Notes: generated by a model not told the origin, from the sequence alone. A stretch of 64,000 nucleotides of DNA from Chamaecyparis obtusa (GCA_027943335.1 BSBK01001302.1:372001-436000); one strand, 5' to 3'. Shown: positions 48,019-59,857, counted from the stretch's first letter. Made by a program: numbers and translations.

Positions 48019-48875
48019 TGATGCAGGAGCATCCTGGGTGTAAGAGCAATCTTGCATCACCCAAAAATATTTCTGTTTTTGAATTCAATAAGGGCTATTT
48101 TGTGCGGAGCTGCTATGGAAAGTCACTATTTTTGGTAATTTTCGTATGTGCTCAGAATGATCTGATTTCTTTCTTGGAGGTTCATTTTGGTCATATAAGT
48201 CTGCCAGTAAAGTTTCATTGCCAGATCAAGTGTAGGTTGGAAGATATTGAAGAATTTTGGTATTGGCAGCAGGGTACAAAAACTTTGAACTCAGTTTTGA
48301 AGGCTTTAGAGGCCCCGGATGAGGTCGAAAATTTGAGTGACAGGCGCTTGCGCGAGTCAAACCTGTAGAGCGCTTCGTGGCGTTTCCAAAATGGGGTTAT
48401 AATAGCCGAGCGGGTCAACGGGTGATGACTTATGGTCTTCGGAAGTTGGGCCACCTGAAATGGCGAAAAATAATTTTCTTCAAAATTTCTGTTCGGGTTT
48501 CAAAGGTTATCTTGAGCCGACTATGATGTAATAAAATGTAAAATAAAATAATTCTAAGTTTGGTCGGCCTTATTGGCTAAAAATTCTGGAACCTTCCCAA
48601 GCGGTGGAAAATTGCCTATATAAGGAAGGCTGTATTATTGTCTTAGGCAGTTCAGAATAGTTCTGGGTAGTAGATCTGGGTATTGATTCGAGGCTTTGTC
48701 CTAAAGAATATTGTAAGGGAATGCCCATGTGGCTTTGCATATTGTAATTCTGAAAGTTTGTAATTCCACATTTGTGGAGATAATAAGAAGCCAATTTTCT
48801 GTCCTTGCATACTATTGTTGTTGTTTGTCTATTTCTGTTATGTGTTTGTGGCATTAAGGGGAGCACCCTTCATCA
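48019..48875 (+). repeat. Array LTR5 (857 bp)
   Basis: Starts TGATGCAGG and ends TTCATCA, then TAATG. TATA box at about 48616. By eye it differs from LTR1 at about a dozen positions, mostly transitions. Confidence 0.95.
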
Positions 48876-48880
48876 TAATG
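48876..48880. repeat. Right target-site duplication of the array (TAATG)
   Basis: Partner of 26006-26010; directly follows the CATCA end of LTR5. Confidence 0.9.
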
Positions 48881-49265
48881 TTGGACCTAGGAAGGTTATG
48901 TTCTATAAATGCAGTAATTTTGGGCACATTGCTAAGTATTACAAATTGCAAATTGACTATGATCAGCAGAAACCTAAGAAGAAGGTTACATGTTTCAAAT
49001 ACTATAATGATGGACATGTTGCAAAATATTGTAGATTTAATGGACCAGTGAAAATGACATCTAGGCCTTTCGCAAGGAATATAAAACTCATTGAAGAAGA
49101 AAGAACACTTGCTGAGATGAAAAAATAATACAAAGAAAAGTGGATGAAGAGCGGGGAAGAAGCAAAAAATGGATTTGTAAATAGTCAGGAAGTTCTAGTA
49201 TATCCTACTGAAACTTCGCTTGGGTTGGAGACATCTCCATCAGCATGAAGGGGCCTTGCAGGCCT

Positions 49266-49770
49266 TAGGGGGAGCATTGTTGAGCTACATCAATGAATCA
49301 TTTTTCCCCACAAGCAGAAAATGGAGCCATGAGAGCTCAGATACAGTTTTGTTTAGTCATTATATGATGCAAGATCATCTTGGGTTCTTGTCTATCCTGT
49401 ATCAACCAAAATATGTTTTCTTTTTTTCTCGGTAAGTTCTTGGAGTTCTCGGTTGAATGTGTTGATCTCGGTTCACTGTGGAGCTAAGTTGTTCTTGGTT
49501 GTGCTAACCGAGTAGTCTCGGTTGTTGCTGCAGTTGCTCAATGGTTGTTTGGTTCTTGTCTCACCAAGGCATTTGAATGTATTGGATTGTGCGACCGACC
49601 TATTCATTTAATTTGTATATGTTATTGGGATGCGTGTGGACCTATACCTTTCTTGGCACATTGTCCTAGGCTTTATCTTGGATCGTTTGAAGCCCGACTA
49701 CTGTAATACATTTTGTAATAGTTTGTTAGAGGTTGACCTCTTGGTCGATGATGTATAAATAACAAATATA
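49266..49770 (+). repeat. Polypurine tract and truncated 3' LTR of the host element
   Basis: TTAGGGGGAGCAT at 49266-49278 is followed by TGTTGAGC (49278), a TG start. The LTR contains CCGACTACTGTAATACATTTTGTAA-like sequence matching the position and order of a similar block in the 23846-25013 LTR (about 24422-24450), then a TATA box (TGTATAAATAAC, about 49751). Similarity stops near 49770, where unrelated AT-rich DNA begins, so the LTR is truncated. It is more diverged from the 5' LTR than array LTRs are from each other. Confidence 0.5.
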
Positions 49771-52380
49771 TAACACTCACACAATGTCTAAACCCAAACC
49801 TTGCCTTTGGTAACGTCCTAAAGATGACGTAAAAATAGTACTTCCCTCTAAGCCCAAATCACAAAAATAGAAATGATATATATCTATAGGAATCTAACAT
49901 TTACTAATTTTTAATTTATACTAAAATTAAGAAATGAAATCACATTAATACGTAATCAGTTTTCATATAAGATTCCTATCATCTAAAGCAATTTACATCA
50001 TCACAAAAATAAATTGTAATAAATATGTCATGGATGGTCTTATAATAGAAAAATAAATCATTCCTACAAGGCTAGGAGAGAGAATTAATTGCAATAAAAT
50101 GCCCAATTTCACTATACAATTTAAAATTTAAAATTTTCCAAATAATACCTCCATAAATTTCCTTTTTTTTGTAAAAGAAAATCTTTATACTATTAATAAT
50201 TAATTAAATAATAATATAAAATACTACTAATATAAATTAATTAATAAATTCATTAATTTAATATTAATAATATTTATAAATATTAATTAATAACTATTAA
50301 CAAAATTACATAAATTAAATAACAAAATTTTAAACTATTTCTAAAACACTCATTTAATAATTACCATTAAAAATAAATTTAACAAATTAAATTTATATAA
50401 AAAAAAACTATTTAACAATAAAAACACTTTAAAGTTTTTTTTTTTAAATACGAAAAGCAAAAAAGACATTTTTTTTTCTTTTTATATTTTTTTCTTTAAT
50501 TTTGGATTTCTCAAATTTCGTTTCACATGCACACACATATTTTTTATTTTTTGAAATTTTCTGGAAACAGTAAAAAAGCCTTATACACATTTTTTTTTTT
50601 TAACTTTCTTTTTGGGAATGTATACACCACTTGGGAATTTTTTTTTTTAAGCAATTTTATTTACACCAGTAATTTATTTTTTTAGGCTCTGTTTCCAAAA
50701 CAGCAAGCATACACATATTTTTTTTTAAAGAATTATTTTCTACCCAATTTCTAGATTCCTAATTAATCTTCTACAACCATCTTTATTTTTTTTCTTTAAA
50801 CTAAATATGCTATGAAGAAATCAAAACATTGGGTAATTGTATAACTGAAATCCATCTAGATCTACCAATGTAATATTTTTATTTATTCATATCAAAACCA
50901 TATAACAATTAAATCTGAATTTAAATGTATGCATTCAATTCAACCATGAAAAAATCAATCTACTTACCTCTCTTTGATGCTAATAAACCGATGAAGGTGA
51001 AGAAAAAACCGATGGAGAAACTGAAACCAAAACACAGCTTCCAAACCACAATGATAAAAATCACAATCACAACTTGCAAACAATATTCAATTTTCTTGAT
51101 CGCACAAAACTCACATAAATTCTCTCAAAACTAGAAACCTGTTCTCCCGTGTGCGATGAAAACAATAATGACCAATTTTCCTTAATTAAAGAGAACCTAC
51201 CTCAATTAGCCCCACTCTTAACCTAGATGAACTATCAGTTCGGGTTGAGTGATCTCTTAATTAGAATTAAAACAAATTGTTAACTTTAAGGGTGACTTTT
51301 GATTTATTTAATTTTTCTATTTTCTTTTAAGTTGAATGTGCACTTTAATACATTATTATATTTTTAAATATAATAAATTACTTTTTTCTCAACAATTGAA
51401 CTAAATGATTTATAATAATTAATAAATCATAACATGATTTTCACTTAACTATAGAATCAATTTAATTTATCTAAGTTTAAATCATTCTATTTAATTAATG
51501 CCATTTAAATTTATGAACCACTTAATTAGAAATAAAAATCTACACATGCTAAAATTATGAAATTTTCACCAAAATTCACATACGACGACCTCGCTCAACT
51601 AACCAAATAAAAACTTAAAAAGGTGTAAGGACTAACGAATCATTTCATCCGGAATGATTCGGAAAGCTGTCACAAGAACCTTGTCCCTCAGGACAATAAT
51701 GGGCTCGGCTAGGGTTATGATATAACTAAGTACCTACAACCTATAACAGAGCCACGCATGTACATGTGCATAATCATCTATCACACACACGTCATCCAAT
51801 AATCCAATACATACAATATATCGTACACATGCAAGTACGGGGTCAATACTTAACCATAAAAATAATCATTAAAAATCACATAATAACACATGATAGAAAT
51901 CCACCCATAGCATCTATAATGGAATCAAAATGAAATAACAATCTGAGTATCGTATATAGTATCTCCACATCAACTGAAATAAATGCATAAGCAACGAACT
52001 GGCCTAAAAGAGTTCGACCGAGAAAAGCTGAAAAGTCTAAATGTAGGTGGGCACTACAAACCCTTACCGCCATTTTCTTTATAAGAACACACTAGGCAAG
52101 AAAATAACTACACAATATTCAAAAGTGGCTGTTACAAAATAGAGAACCATAAATGCCCAAAATCCAATTTTAAGGTTTTCACAATCTAATCGTTGCTTTT
52201 GCTAATTCTGTGCCACGCGAATGAATTAATTGGGAAAAGATCATTATCAGCGTAACGATCAGATTTGCATTGAATAAGGTTGGTTAACAGCCCAAAATGA
52301 CGTCAAGCACATCAAATCCTCCTTCAATAAGATTTGGAAAATCAGATTTCAGATATTTACCCTTTTTGAGCCTGGACATA
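49771..52380. other. AT-rich DNA without recognisable gene
   Basis: No ORF above about 70 codons and no known motif. 50430-50760 is studded with T runs of 8-13. At 51640-52080 the composition is more balanced, with no coding frame. A minus-strand AG/GTAAGTAG match near 50960 looks like a splice donor, but no supporting exon was found. Confidence 0.5.
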
Positions 52381-52390
52381 GTGAGGAAGT

Positions 52391-52975
52391 CACTTTCCCA
52401 ACTCTCTGATTCTCTTTATTAATAGCTTCCTCAAAAAATGCTTTAACTTTGGTGGAATCTGAATTAAGAGAAAATTAACTTTTTCTTTGTTGATCACAAT
52501 CACAGTCAGGATCACACTTTCCCGAAATCCTCTATTTTCTCTATCTTCAAAAAGTATCGCATATTCAGGAAATCTGAAAACTTAAGAGAACTTACACTCC
52601 GCAAGTGCAGCTACAATTTGGCTTTTCTGATCCCCTTTACTTTTCATCTTTTTGGAAAATCCTTTATTGGTAGGGGAATCTGGACTTAAGGAAACCTTCA
52701 ATTTTCTTTTGTTATTCGCAGTTGCCATGCAGAATTGACTTTCCCGATTTCCTTTTATTCTTCACCTTTTTGGAGACTACTTTACTTCTGGAATATTTGA
52801 GCTCTTAAGAAAAACAAGACTTCTTTGCAAATCGTAGGCACAGCTGGAAATTTACTTTTTCAAATCTCCTTTATTATTTTCCTTTTCGGAAAGAGCCTTA
52901 TCTTCAGGGAGATCTGGGAAGAAGGCTACTTCTTTGATCGCGAAGGTAATGGAAATTCAACTTTTCTGATAAACT
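52391..52975 (+). repeat. Diverged tandem repeat, about 115-bp unit
   Basis: A block beginning (C/G)ACTTTCCC-GATT-CCTTTAT and continuing TTCACCTTTTTGGA, CTTTA(C/T)TT-TGG, GAATCTGA-CTTAAGA and TTCTTTG-GATCGCAG recurs from about 52391, 52515, 52620, 52737, 52852 and 52958. Spacing is 124, 105, 117, 115 and 106 bp. Units are strongly diverged, so the array is old. Confidence 0.65.
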
Positions 52976-53639
52976 AAAAGAAGTGACACTTTTACCTTAT
53001 ATCAAGATCATAGCCAATGAACTTCCTTTTCGGGTAGCATCAATGAGGAATCTCCAAAGAATATTCCCTTTCCTTTTATGAAGCCTTCTCTAAAATCTTT
53101 CTTCAGCTTCATTTGTCAAAAAAGCAGCCGTGGGGGTACTCCTCCAGTCGGAGGCGCACTAGTAGAAGTGAAACTCTGACTTATTGCAACACCTAAGTCA
53201 TTTCTTCATTTCTGACAACCTGGGACTTCCACTACTCCAAACTAATGTGCTTCTAACATTCCTGCCTCACATTTCCTGGACACCATCTATTTGGAGGCAA
53301 TTCTCTTCTCTTTGCGGAAAGTGCTTGTACGTGCTTTGGTTCTGGTGGAAGAGTAGCTGAACAAGTGAAATTTCAGCACGACTCCATGTTTAGAAAAATC
53401 TTCAATGATCTGCAAGAACTTTTACTTCCTTCTCATTGAGAAGATCCATTTAGACATTCCCTCCCATCCTATGGCAAAAACTACCTTGACACACATCAAG
53501 TTAATGATTCCCACACAAAGGGTCTGGAGAATAACCAGAGTAATGAGACTGACATTCCACATGACAGGGAAAAAGGGGAATGCTAATGAGAAGAAATACC
53601 TAAGGGACAACTTAGAGTCGGACTTTAAACTTTGAGGAC
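52976..53639. other. No confident gene
   Basis: One 76-codon ORF (53405-53635) ends just before the accessory ORF copy 2 but is in a different frame. It might be its decayed upstream part, but this cannot be shown. Confidence 0.4.
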
Positions 53640-54464
53640 GGACTAGATGCTGAGCTATGAAGCTTAAAAGATGGACCAAAAATATGGCAACAATGATGAA
53701 GTATGCTTTCTGGTAGATACATATAATACTAATATTCAGGCAGTGATACCTAGAATAGTATGGCTAAGGCCACTTGGATATGAAATATAGGTAGATGATG
53801 CAGAGGCAACTATTGCATCTTTTCTATCCAACCTTGTTGATAAAGAAGCCAAGCCATTCAGTAAATATGAAACTGCAGTGGTCAGAATCAAGGTAGAAAT
53901 AAATGCACCTAAGATAAATAAGAAGAGAAAGGGTGTGATCAAGAATTTGGAAAAAGCACTTCAGCAGGAAGAAGAAACCAAGGAGCAAGATGAATCTTTA
54001 TCATCTGAAGAAGAGGAACATGATGATGAAGAACTGGGAACTGAAGATAGGGGCAAGGAAATAGCTCATGTCGAGCCTCAGGAGAGTTCTGGTAAGAAGA
54101 AGAAAGAAATTTAGTTGACAACCCCTGCCACCAAGCCAAGGACTAGGTCAGCTACAACTACAGTAGTTGAGATCAAGTCCTCTCCTGTCGAGCCTCGTAA
54201 AGGAGTTGCAAAGATTACCATGTTTGGTCAAGGCAAAAAGTTTTCAATTAAAAGGTAAAAACAGGTTTTGAAGGGACCCGAAACCCTTTACAACAGAAAG
54301 ACTAAAGATAGATCAAGAAACCACCAAAGAGGAACAGGGTTGGTCTACAGGGTTGGAGACCAACCCGCTAGCAAGAAACCCAAAAACTAGCAAACAAAAC
54401 CCAAAACCCAGCAGAAAGAAAACCTAGCAACGCGACGACAATAGAGAACCAGCAAAAACCAGAA

Positions 54465-56399
54465 CTACTTCAACTCCATGAGAGTTGTATCCATACTCTT
54501 TTTGGCTTCGGAGACTTTTTTGATGGAAGCAGAGAGGTCAGACAGCGCCAGGATCCTGTCCTGGATTTTCTTCTTCTTAGCGGCTCTGGTGCGCTTTCCC
54601 GGACCCTTTTGACCATCATCATCTTTATCATCATCGCTCTTCGCCGGGGAGGCAGAAGAGTCGGCTTCAAGTTCTAGCTTAGTAGTATTAAAATAGTCGG
54701 TGGCCGTGGCAACAAAAGTGTTTCTTTCCTGGATAAACTTCTTCAGAGTAGCCTCCAAGTAATCCACTTTCACCTGAAGATTAGTGATCTCCTTATTCTC
54801 CATAGTGTTACTTCCATCCTTAGGGTTATCCTGAGCGGTGGTCTTTGAATCCTGGATGTTATTGACTTTCGCCGATAAGGCCCTAAAGTTGATATTCAGC
54901 ATCTTGATTTCATGAAAGACCCACTTAAAGAACCTGAAAGCATGAGAAGACATGGCTTTGGCAGTGTTCAAAACCCCAAAGGGAGGGTCGACAGAGATAT
55001 CCATATCCTCCTCATAGAGACGAACATTTTGTTCCTCTCTGTCAATAGCCTTTTTGAAGGGGATGTTCCTTTCTTGAGTGCCTTCATCTTGGTTTTCCTC
55101 TGTCTTTTCCTTCTCCAGAGAGCCCAAATTCACCTCCAGATTGCCCTCCAGATCCTCCAACTGTTGAGCCTTAGCAATACGAGGAGAAATGGCAACGTCG
55201 TGGTCGTCAGAGCTGGCATAACTCACCAGAGTCTCGATTGGCGGTTCCTCAGCATTCGTTTCACTTAATTTCTCCTTTTTTTCCTTGGAGCTGGGTTTTC
55301 CGGTGTCCTTAGACTCAACTGAGTCTGTATTGACCGAAACAGATTGCGTACTACTGCCATTCGAATAATGGGGATCCTTGCTGGCTCCAGGTATAAGTCT
55401 GGTAGTTGAAATCAGAGTACCCTTCTTTACTATCCCCATTAGAATCCGTAACCATATCCTCACTCTTTTCAAGCTTCAACTTCTTAATGGGCGTGAAAAC
55501 CCCCTTTCCTTTCCCTCCCTAGCCCTTTTTCCAAAACTTTTAGAAGAACCGACATCAGGGTTCACAACAGAAACATCTTTCTTAGTATTTGGTGTATTTT
55601 TCCTTATAAACTCAATGATGAGTCTGATGAGGCCCTCATGGAGAATGGGCTTAGAAGCCTGACACTTATGAGCCGCTATACTATGTCGCAAAGACTGGAA
55701 TAAATAATAAGGTAAAGAAACCCTTACTTTGTGGCGAAAATGACAGGCGAGAACAAAATGATAGGAATGGGCCCTTTTGTACCTACCATCGAGAGTAATA
55801 TACTCCATAATCACCACCATAACTTTGGCCCAGATGGTTTTGAGAGAATCAATGTTGAAACAGCCTCCCGTGCCCTTGATCATGAGATTGGCCTCATCAG
55901 GGTTTTTAGGAAAGCGTTGGACGGCCATACTGGAAATTTTCTGATTCCTGAAGAACTTCAAACCTTTCGTCAGTAGACCAGTAACCTCAGCAATCAGCTC
56001 TTCAGTAATCTTCACCTTGTTCCCATCAATATTGATAGTACCATCCTTCCAGGAATCCACAAAGCGCTTGGTATATTTTTCCTTGTGACCGTGGAGCCAT
56101 TCCATATAGATGGCGAGACCGCCCTTCTTTAAAATGTCCCAAACATCCTTGTCTTCCTCCTTCCATTTGTTGCAGTCCGTCAACTCACGGCGGTTCAGAT
56201 CTCCCCCCATTCTATGAGATAGGTTTAGATGCAGAGGAAGAATACCAATGAAAACTTGAAAAATACAAGTATAAAAAATAAAGATAGCCAACGGATTGCA
56301 GCTGAAGTTATTTGAATCGTGGCATCTCCTCATACCCTCGGGACAGGAGCAACTTTCCATAATTATAACAAACTCCTCATTTAATGATGTACAATCCAT
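54465..56399 (-). pseudogene. Extra long ORF 3' of the LINE RNase H
   Basis: Two open pieces (56399-55476, 307 codons; 55472-54465, 335 codons) are in the same frame, separated by one TGA. Near 55540-55370 another frame reads more naturally (PIKKLKLEKSEDMV), hinting at a pair of compensating indels. A plausible start is MGGDLNRRE near 56211, after RNase H. The first half has a globular look (YMEWLHGHKEKYTKRFVDSW, KITEELIAEVTGL, HSYHFVLACHFRHKVRVSLPYY). The second half is acidic and coiled-coil with a basic KRTRAAKKKK patch. I recall similar sequences as unnamed transposon-linked plant proteins; no function can be given. It could be a LINE third ORF or a captured segment. Confidence 0.55.
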
Positions 56400-56503
56400 A
56401 ATTTATTTTTGAGATCCTCCCAGATCACTTGCTTGTTATGAAATTTATCATAGTTCACTTGAGATTTTAAATCATCATTGAGCTCTCTACTACCTTGCCA
56501 TTT

Positions 56504-57007
56504 CTAGGTGCCGTCAGACTTGACAGCAATGTTGGCCAACACATCCGCAGTACCATTGGCTTTGCGGTACACGTGTGAAATGACAACCTCATCAAAAGTG
56601 TTGATGATATGCAATATCTCCTTTATTATGTTATTGATTGTCCATGAAGGTTTTGACAGTTTTTTAATATTTTGGATGATATTCATAGAATCCCCCTCGA
56701 TCCAAATTTTTCGATATTTAGCTGTGTCAATCATTTTGATGATTTGGAGGGCGGCATAAGCTTCCGCCATGTGATTCGTTTGAACCCCTATTGGACAAGC
56801 CACAACAACAATATAGTTGGCATTCTCATCCCGAATCATACCACCACAACCGGCCGGGCCTGGATTCCCTTTGGCCGCCCCATCGAAGTTGGCTTTCAAC
56901 CACCCAGGAGGAGGGGATAACCAAACAGCATTCTTCCGCAAGCTGTTAACTGAGGAATCCAGCAGACTTTTACCAGCATCAAAATGTAGCTCCAACTTCT
57001 CCAGCAT
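56504..57007 (-). pseudogene. LINE RNase H domain (full-length)
   Basis: 167 codons open. WLKANFDGAAKGNPGPAGCGG carries the first catalytic Asp, MAEAYAALQII the Glu, IWIEGDSMNII the second Asp, and RKANGTADVLAN the final Asp. All four expected residues are visible. This plant-type L1 RNase H removes template RNA during target-primed copying. A frame break separates it from the zf-RVT piece (57110-57520), so ORF2 as a whole is broken. Confidence 0.85.
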
Positions 57008-57109
57008 GGAACAATTCTCTCTAATGCTTCTTCTGATTTTTTCAATTACAATTGCCAGAGGTAGTTTAATATTTCTGAAGGTTCTATCATTTCTTTCATT
57101 CCTGGTTTT

Positions 57110-57735
57110 CTAGATTACATGAGGGGCTATAATATTCCAAAGATTTTTATCAAGGGTAGTGTCTGCCTTAATCCATTGAAGAAAGATATCCTTGAGATTA
57201 CCAGCAAAAACCCAATGTAAATTCCAATGAGAGAGAATACCAGTCCAAACTTCCCAAGAATAAGGGCAATCCACCGCAATATGGAAAATGGATTCCTCAG
57301 CATTGTGACAGAGGAAGCATCTATTGGCAAGAGCCCTGCCTCGCTTCTGGAGGTTATCAAGGGTGAGGTTTTTGTTCTGCAAGATCAGCCAGTAAAAAAT
57401 GTTAATTTTGGGGATGAGGTTTTGATTCCATACCAGCGCCCAAAAGGGGGGAGGTTCTAGTTGCCTAAGGATGATATCATAGGCCGAGGCCACAGAGTAG
57501 GATCCCGAAGGATTTTTCACCCAAAAAAGGAGTCGTTCTCTGTTGGATTAACTTTCCAAACCTTAAGATCCAGCATCAAGGGTTTCAGAGCATAGTCCAC
57601 CACAGATAAATCCACCCACTCTTGACCAAGCCAATAATCAGTGACCCAAGGACCGAAGTCTCTGATACAAATCTCAGAAAAAGGAGAAATAGCTTCGTTG
57701 GATGATAGGGGGGGGCTAGATAACCAACAGTCTTC
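57110..57735 (-). pseudogene. LINE RT tail and zf-RVT domain
   Basis: The end of ORF2 RT is readable from about 57735 (FGPWVTDYWLGQEWVDLS), then an open 136-codon piece (57520-57110). It contains PKINIFYWLILQNKNLTLDNLQKR, a C-F-L-C...H-I-A-V-D-C zinc pattern at about 57320-57265 (zf-RVT) and SWEVWTGIL. It leads directly to the RNase H domain. The 5' truncation at about 57747 removes the rest of the protein. Confidence 0.8.
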
Positions 57736-59857
57736 CTTATGAAGAGGAAAAAGTTGATAAAGAGGAAAAATGTTGATAAGCTAGTGGAGGCCGAGCCAAG
57801 AAAGCCTATGAAGAAGGCAAGAAGAAAGGTCATCATTCCTAAGGATGATGATGATGAGAGAACTGAGTCTGATGACATCAGCCAGTTTAGAGTAGCAGTG
57901 AATAAGCCACCACAAATAATTGATGAGGTGTGTAAAAATATCAAAGAATCTGTTGGACTATCTAGATTTCATCGTGTTAAGTATCACACGTTGAGTAAGG
58001 AGGATAAGGTTAAAGTAGAGCAGATAGTCATAGACATGATGATTAAATTTAAGTACACTCCAACACAACTGGATAATATGATACCCAAGGAGTTGTATGA
58101 GAAGATAGAGGAGAGATGGCAGTTTGCCGTGATGACAGACAGGTAGATAAGAGAAGACACATTATCTTAAGTGATTCCAGAATTAATCAAGAAACAAAAG
58201 AATAAAGCTTTGAAAGACCACAATGATAAATTCATTCCTAGAAGTAGAGCATTTATGGTATCAAAGAATAAGGTGTAAGATGTGGTGAATAAGAGGAAAA
58301 TAATATGGAAGAAAATATATGGATTGATGCCTGCAAATCTACACAAGGAAGATGAGAACATTGAAGAGAAAGAAAATATTGAGTTAGAAAATGAAGACAT
58401 CAATGATGATGCAGAGATTCTTGCTGAAACAATCTACAAACTGGTTCAAGACAGTGAAGGCCAAATTGAAATAATTGAGATTATAGATGAACCTAAGGAT
58501 TCTACAGCTATGGATGCACCAAAAGACAAATATGTCATGACCGAGACAGAAAGGGAGAGTAAAGATGATGTAGGAAATGTACCTAAAAATAAGGATGAAT
58601 TTGCTCCATCCAAGACTAGTTATTAATCATTGTTGAATCCAAATCCTACATTGGAACAAGTAAAGCCATACCCCAAGATTGGTGAACAAGAGGGCACACA
58701 TCATGTAGACTCCACACTTGATACTTCTAATATCGCCTATGTTTCATTAAATATAGGAGATGCAAATATAAGTCAAGGAGAAGAACAGAGTTACTCGACA
58801 CCTATTGAGGATAAGACTAATACCGAGGAAGATAAGAGTGCAGGTGAACATGGTGACAAAACAGATCCTTCTACTACAAATTTCACATCACACACCTGAG
58901 GACCTCAATCAAAGGGAGAAAAAGGGGTTGGCTCGAAGAGTTCAATAGGTGAACTCAATTCTAGAGAGGAGACCGAGGAAACCAAATTGGTAAGTCTTAA
59001 TGTGTTGAGCTCCAGTACAATGCCAAGTAGTAGCACACCAAACACAAAGTAAAAGAAGATGAAGAAGCAAACAAAGTTCCCATTAGCCATAAAGGGTAAA
59101 CCTATTACCCTAGATGAAGAGATCATCATCCCTTAGTGGGATACCTCAAGTCTTAATGTTAATCAGATGAAGATACTTAGTGATCTAAGGGAAAGAAAAG
59201 CCATCCAGGAAGAGATGAGGAAAGAGCACCAAAAGAAACAAGTATTTTTTGAAATCAAGAACATTTTCTTGGATACTATCATTGTGGATTTTCTAGATGA
59301 GAAGGCCCCTATTCTAGATCAATTGATCAAGATAGTTAAGACATACAACAATCTAGATATTGACATTCAGGAAAAATTGATGCAAAGGGCAAAGAGAAAG
59401 TTTGAAGGAAAAGTGATGGAGAAAGTTGACAATGAGATTGCAATTGCACAGGTTGAACTTTCCACACTTATCACTGATTTAGAATATGTGGTAAAGAATA
59501 TAAATGTTCTATTTTCCAAACTCTGTAATGTCCCAAATTTCACAAAAGATGTAAGGGAGAAGATGGATAATCTCGATGTCGAGCTGCAGAAGAGTTCTAC
59601 GGGAATGGACTTGGATCTAAGGTCAAGTTCAATATATTTTACAAGGATTAGATTATTGCAGAGCAAACAATCTGAGTTAATCCATGATGAGTGTTGGACA
59701 AGAGCTGAGATTGCATCTATTCAAGCTCTATTATTACCACATGTGGAAGTCATTCAAGGGTATCTCATAACTACCAAAGAGTTAGTCAAAGGTCACAACT
59801 TATCCATGGTAGAAAGCATGGTTGAACTGGTAGAAAGGGTAGAGATTGAGAAGAAAG

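Larger units (their letters stand above)
26011..48875 (+). mobile_element. Tandem array of four chromovirus copies sharing five LTRs
   Basis: Structure LTR1-A-LTR2-B-LTR3-C-LTR4-D-LTR5, all in direct orientation, 22,865 bp. LTR starts are 26011, 31516, 37009, 42514 and 48019; each LTR is 857 bp. Internal regions are 4648, 4636, 4648 and 4648 bp. A single TAATG duplication flanks the whole (26006-26010 and 48876-48880), and none is seen at inner junctions. Each copy encodes gag-PR-RT-RNase H-INT-chromodomain, the Ty3/gypsy chromovirus order. By impression it is Galadriel-like; the clade is not certain. Copies carry different private stop codons, so this is not a simple assembly duplication. 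Confidence 0.95.
25073..49130 (+). pseudogene. gag: Zinc-knuckle gag of a gag-only LTR element, split by the array
   Basis: The left part (25073-26010) begins with a 62-codon open stretch rich in Asp, Glu, Lys and Leu that looks coiled-coil, then decays. CCHC knuckles are seen at about 25693-25734 (CQECNQEGHLKEKC, intact) and 25769-25810 (one stop inside). The right part resumes at 48876 with two more: CSNFGHIAKYY (outer Cys changed) and CFKYYNDGHVAKYC (second Cys to Tyr), ending at 49128. The target duplication TAATG marks the split, and the reading continues across it. After the gag there are only about 140 bp before a polypurine tract and LTR, so this element has no pol and would have needed proteins from a relative. 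It is broken by stops and a frameshift between knuckles 1 and 2. Confidence 0.65.
54243..57747 (-). mobile_element. 5'-truncated L1-type LINE inside accessory ORF copy 2
   Basis: 3505 bp flanked by AAAAAGTT (54235-54242 and 57748-57755). On the minus strand, right to left: an RT tail and zf-RVT, RNase H, a long extra ORF, then a 3' untranslated region ending near 54243 (...GGGTCCCTTCAAAACCTG). No clear poly(A) tail remains. Endonuclease and catalytic RT are absent. It is less decayed than the host ORF, so it is the younger insertion. Confidence 0.8.

Noticed and set aside
26011..48875. Array as an assembly duplication artefact
   Set aside because: Each copy has private stop codons, substitutions and, in B, a private 12-nt deletion, and the five LTRs all differ. 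A false duplication would give identical copies. Long reads would still be the final proof.
50925..51134. 69-codon Lys-rich ORF and a minus-strand splice-donor match nearby
   Set aside because: No domain, no acceptor or second exon, AT-rich surroundings; treated as chance.
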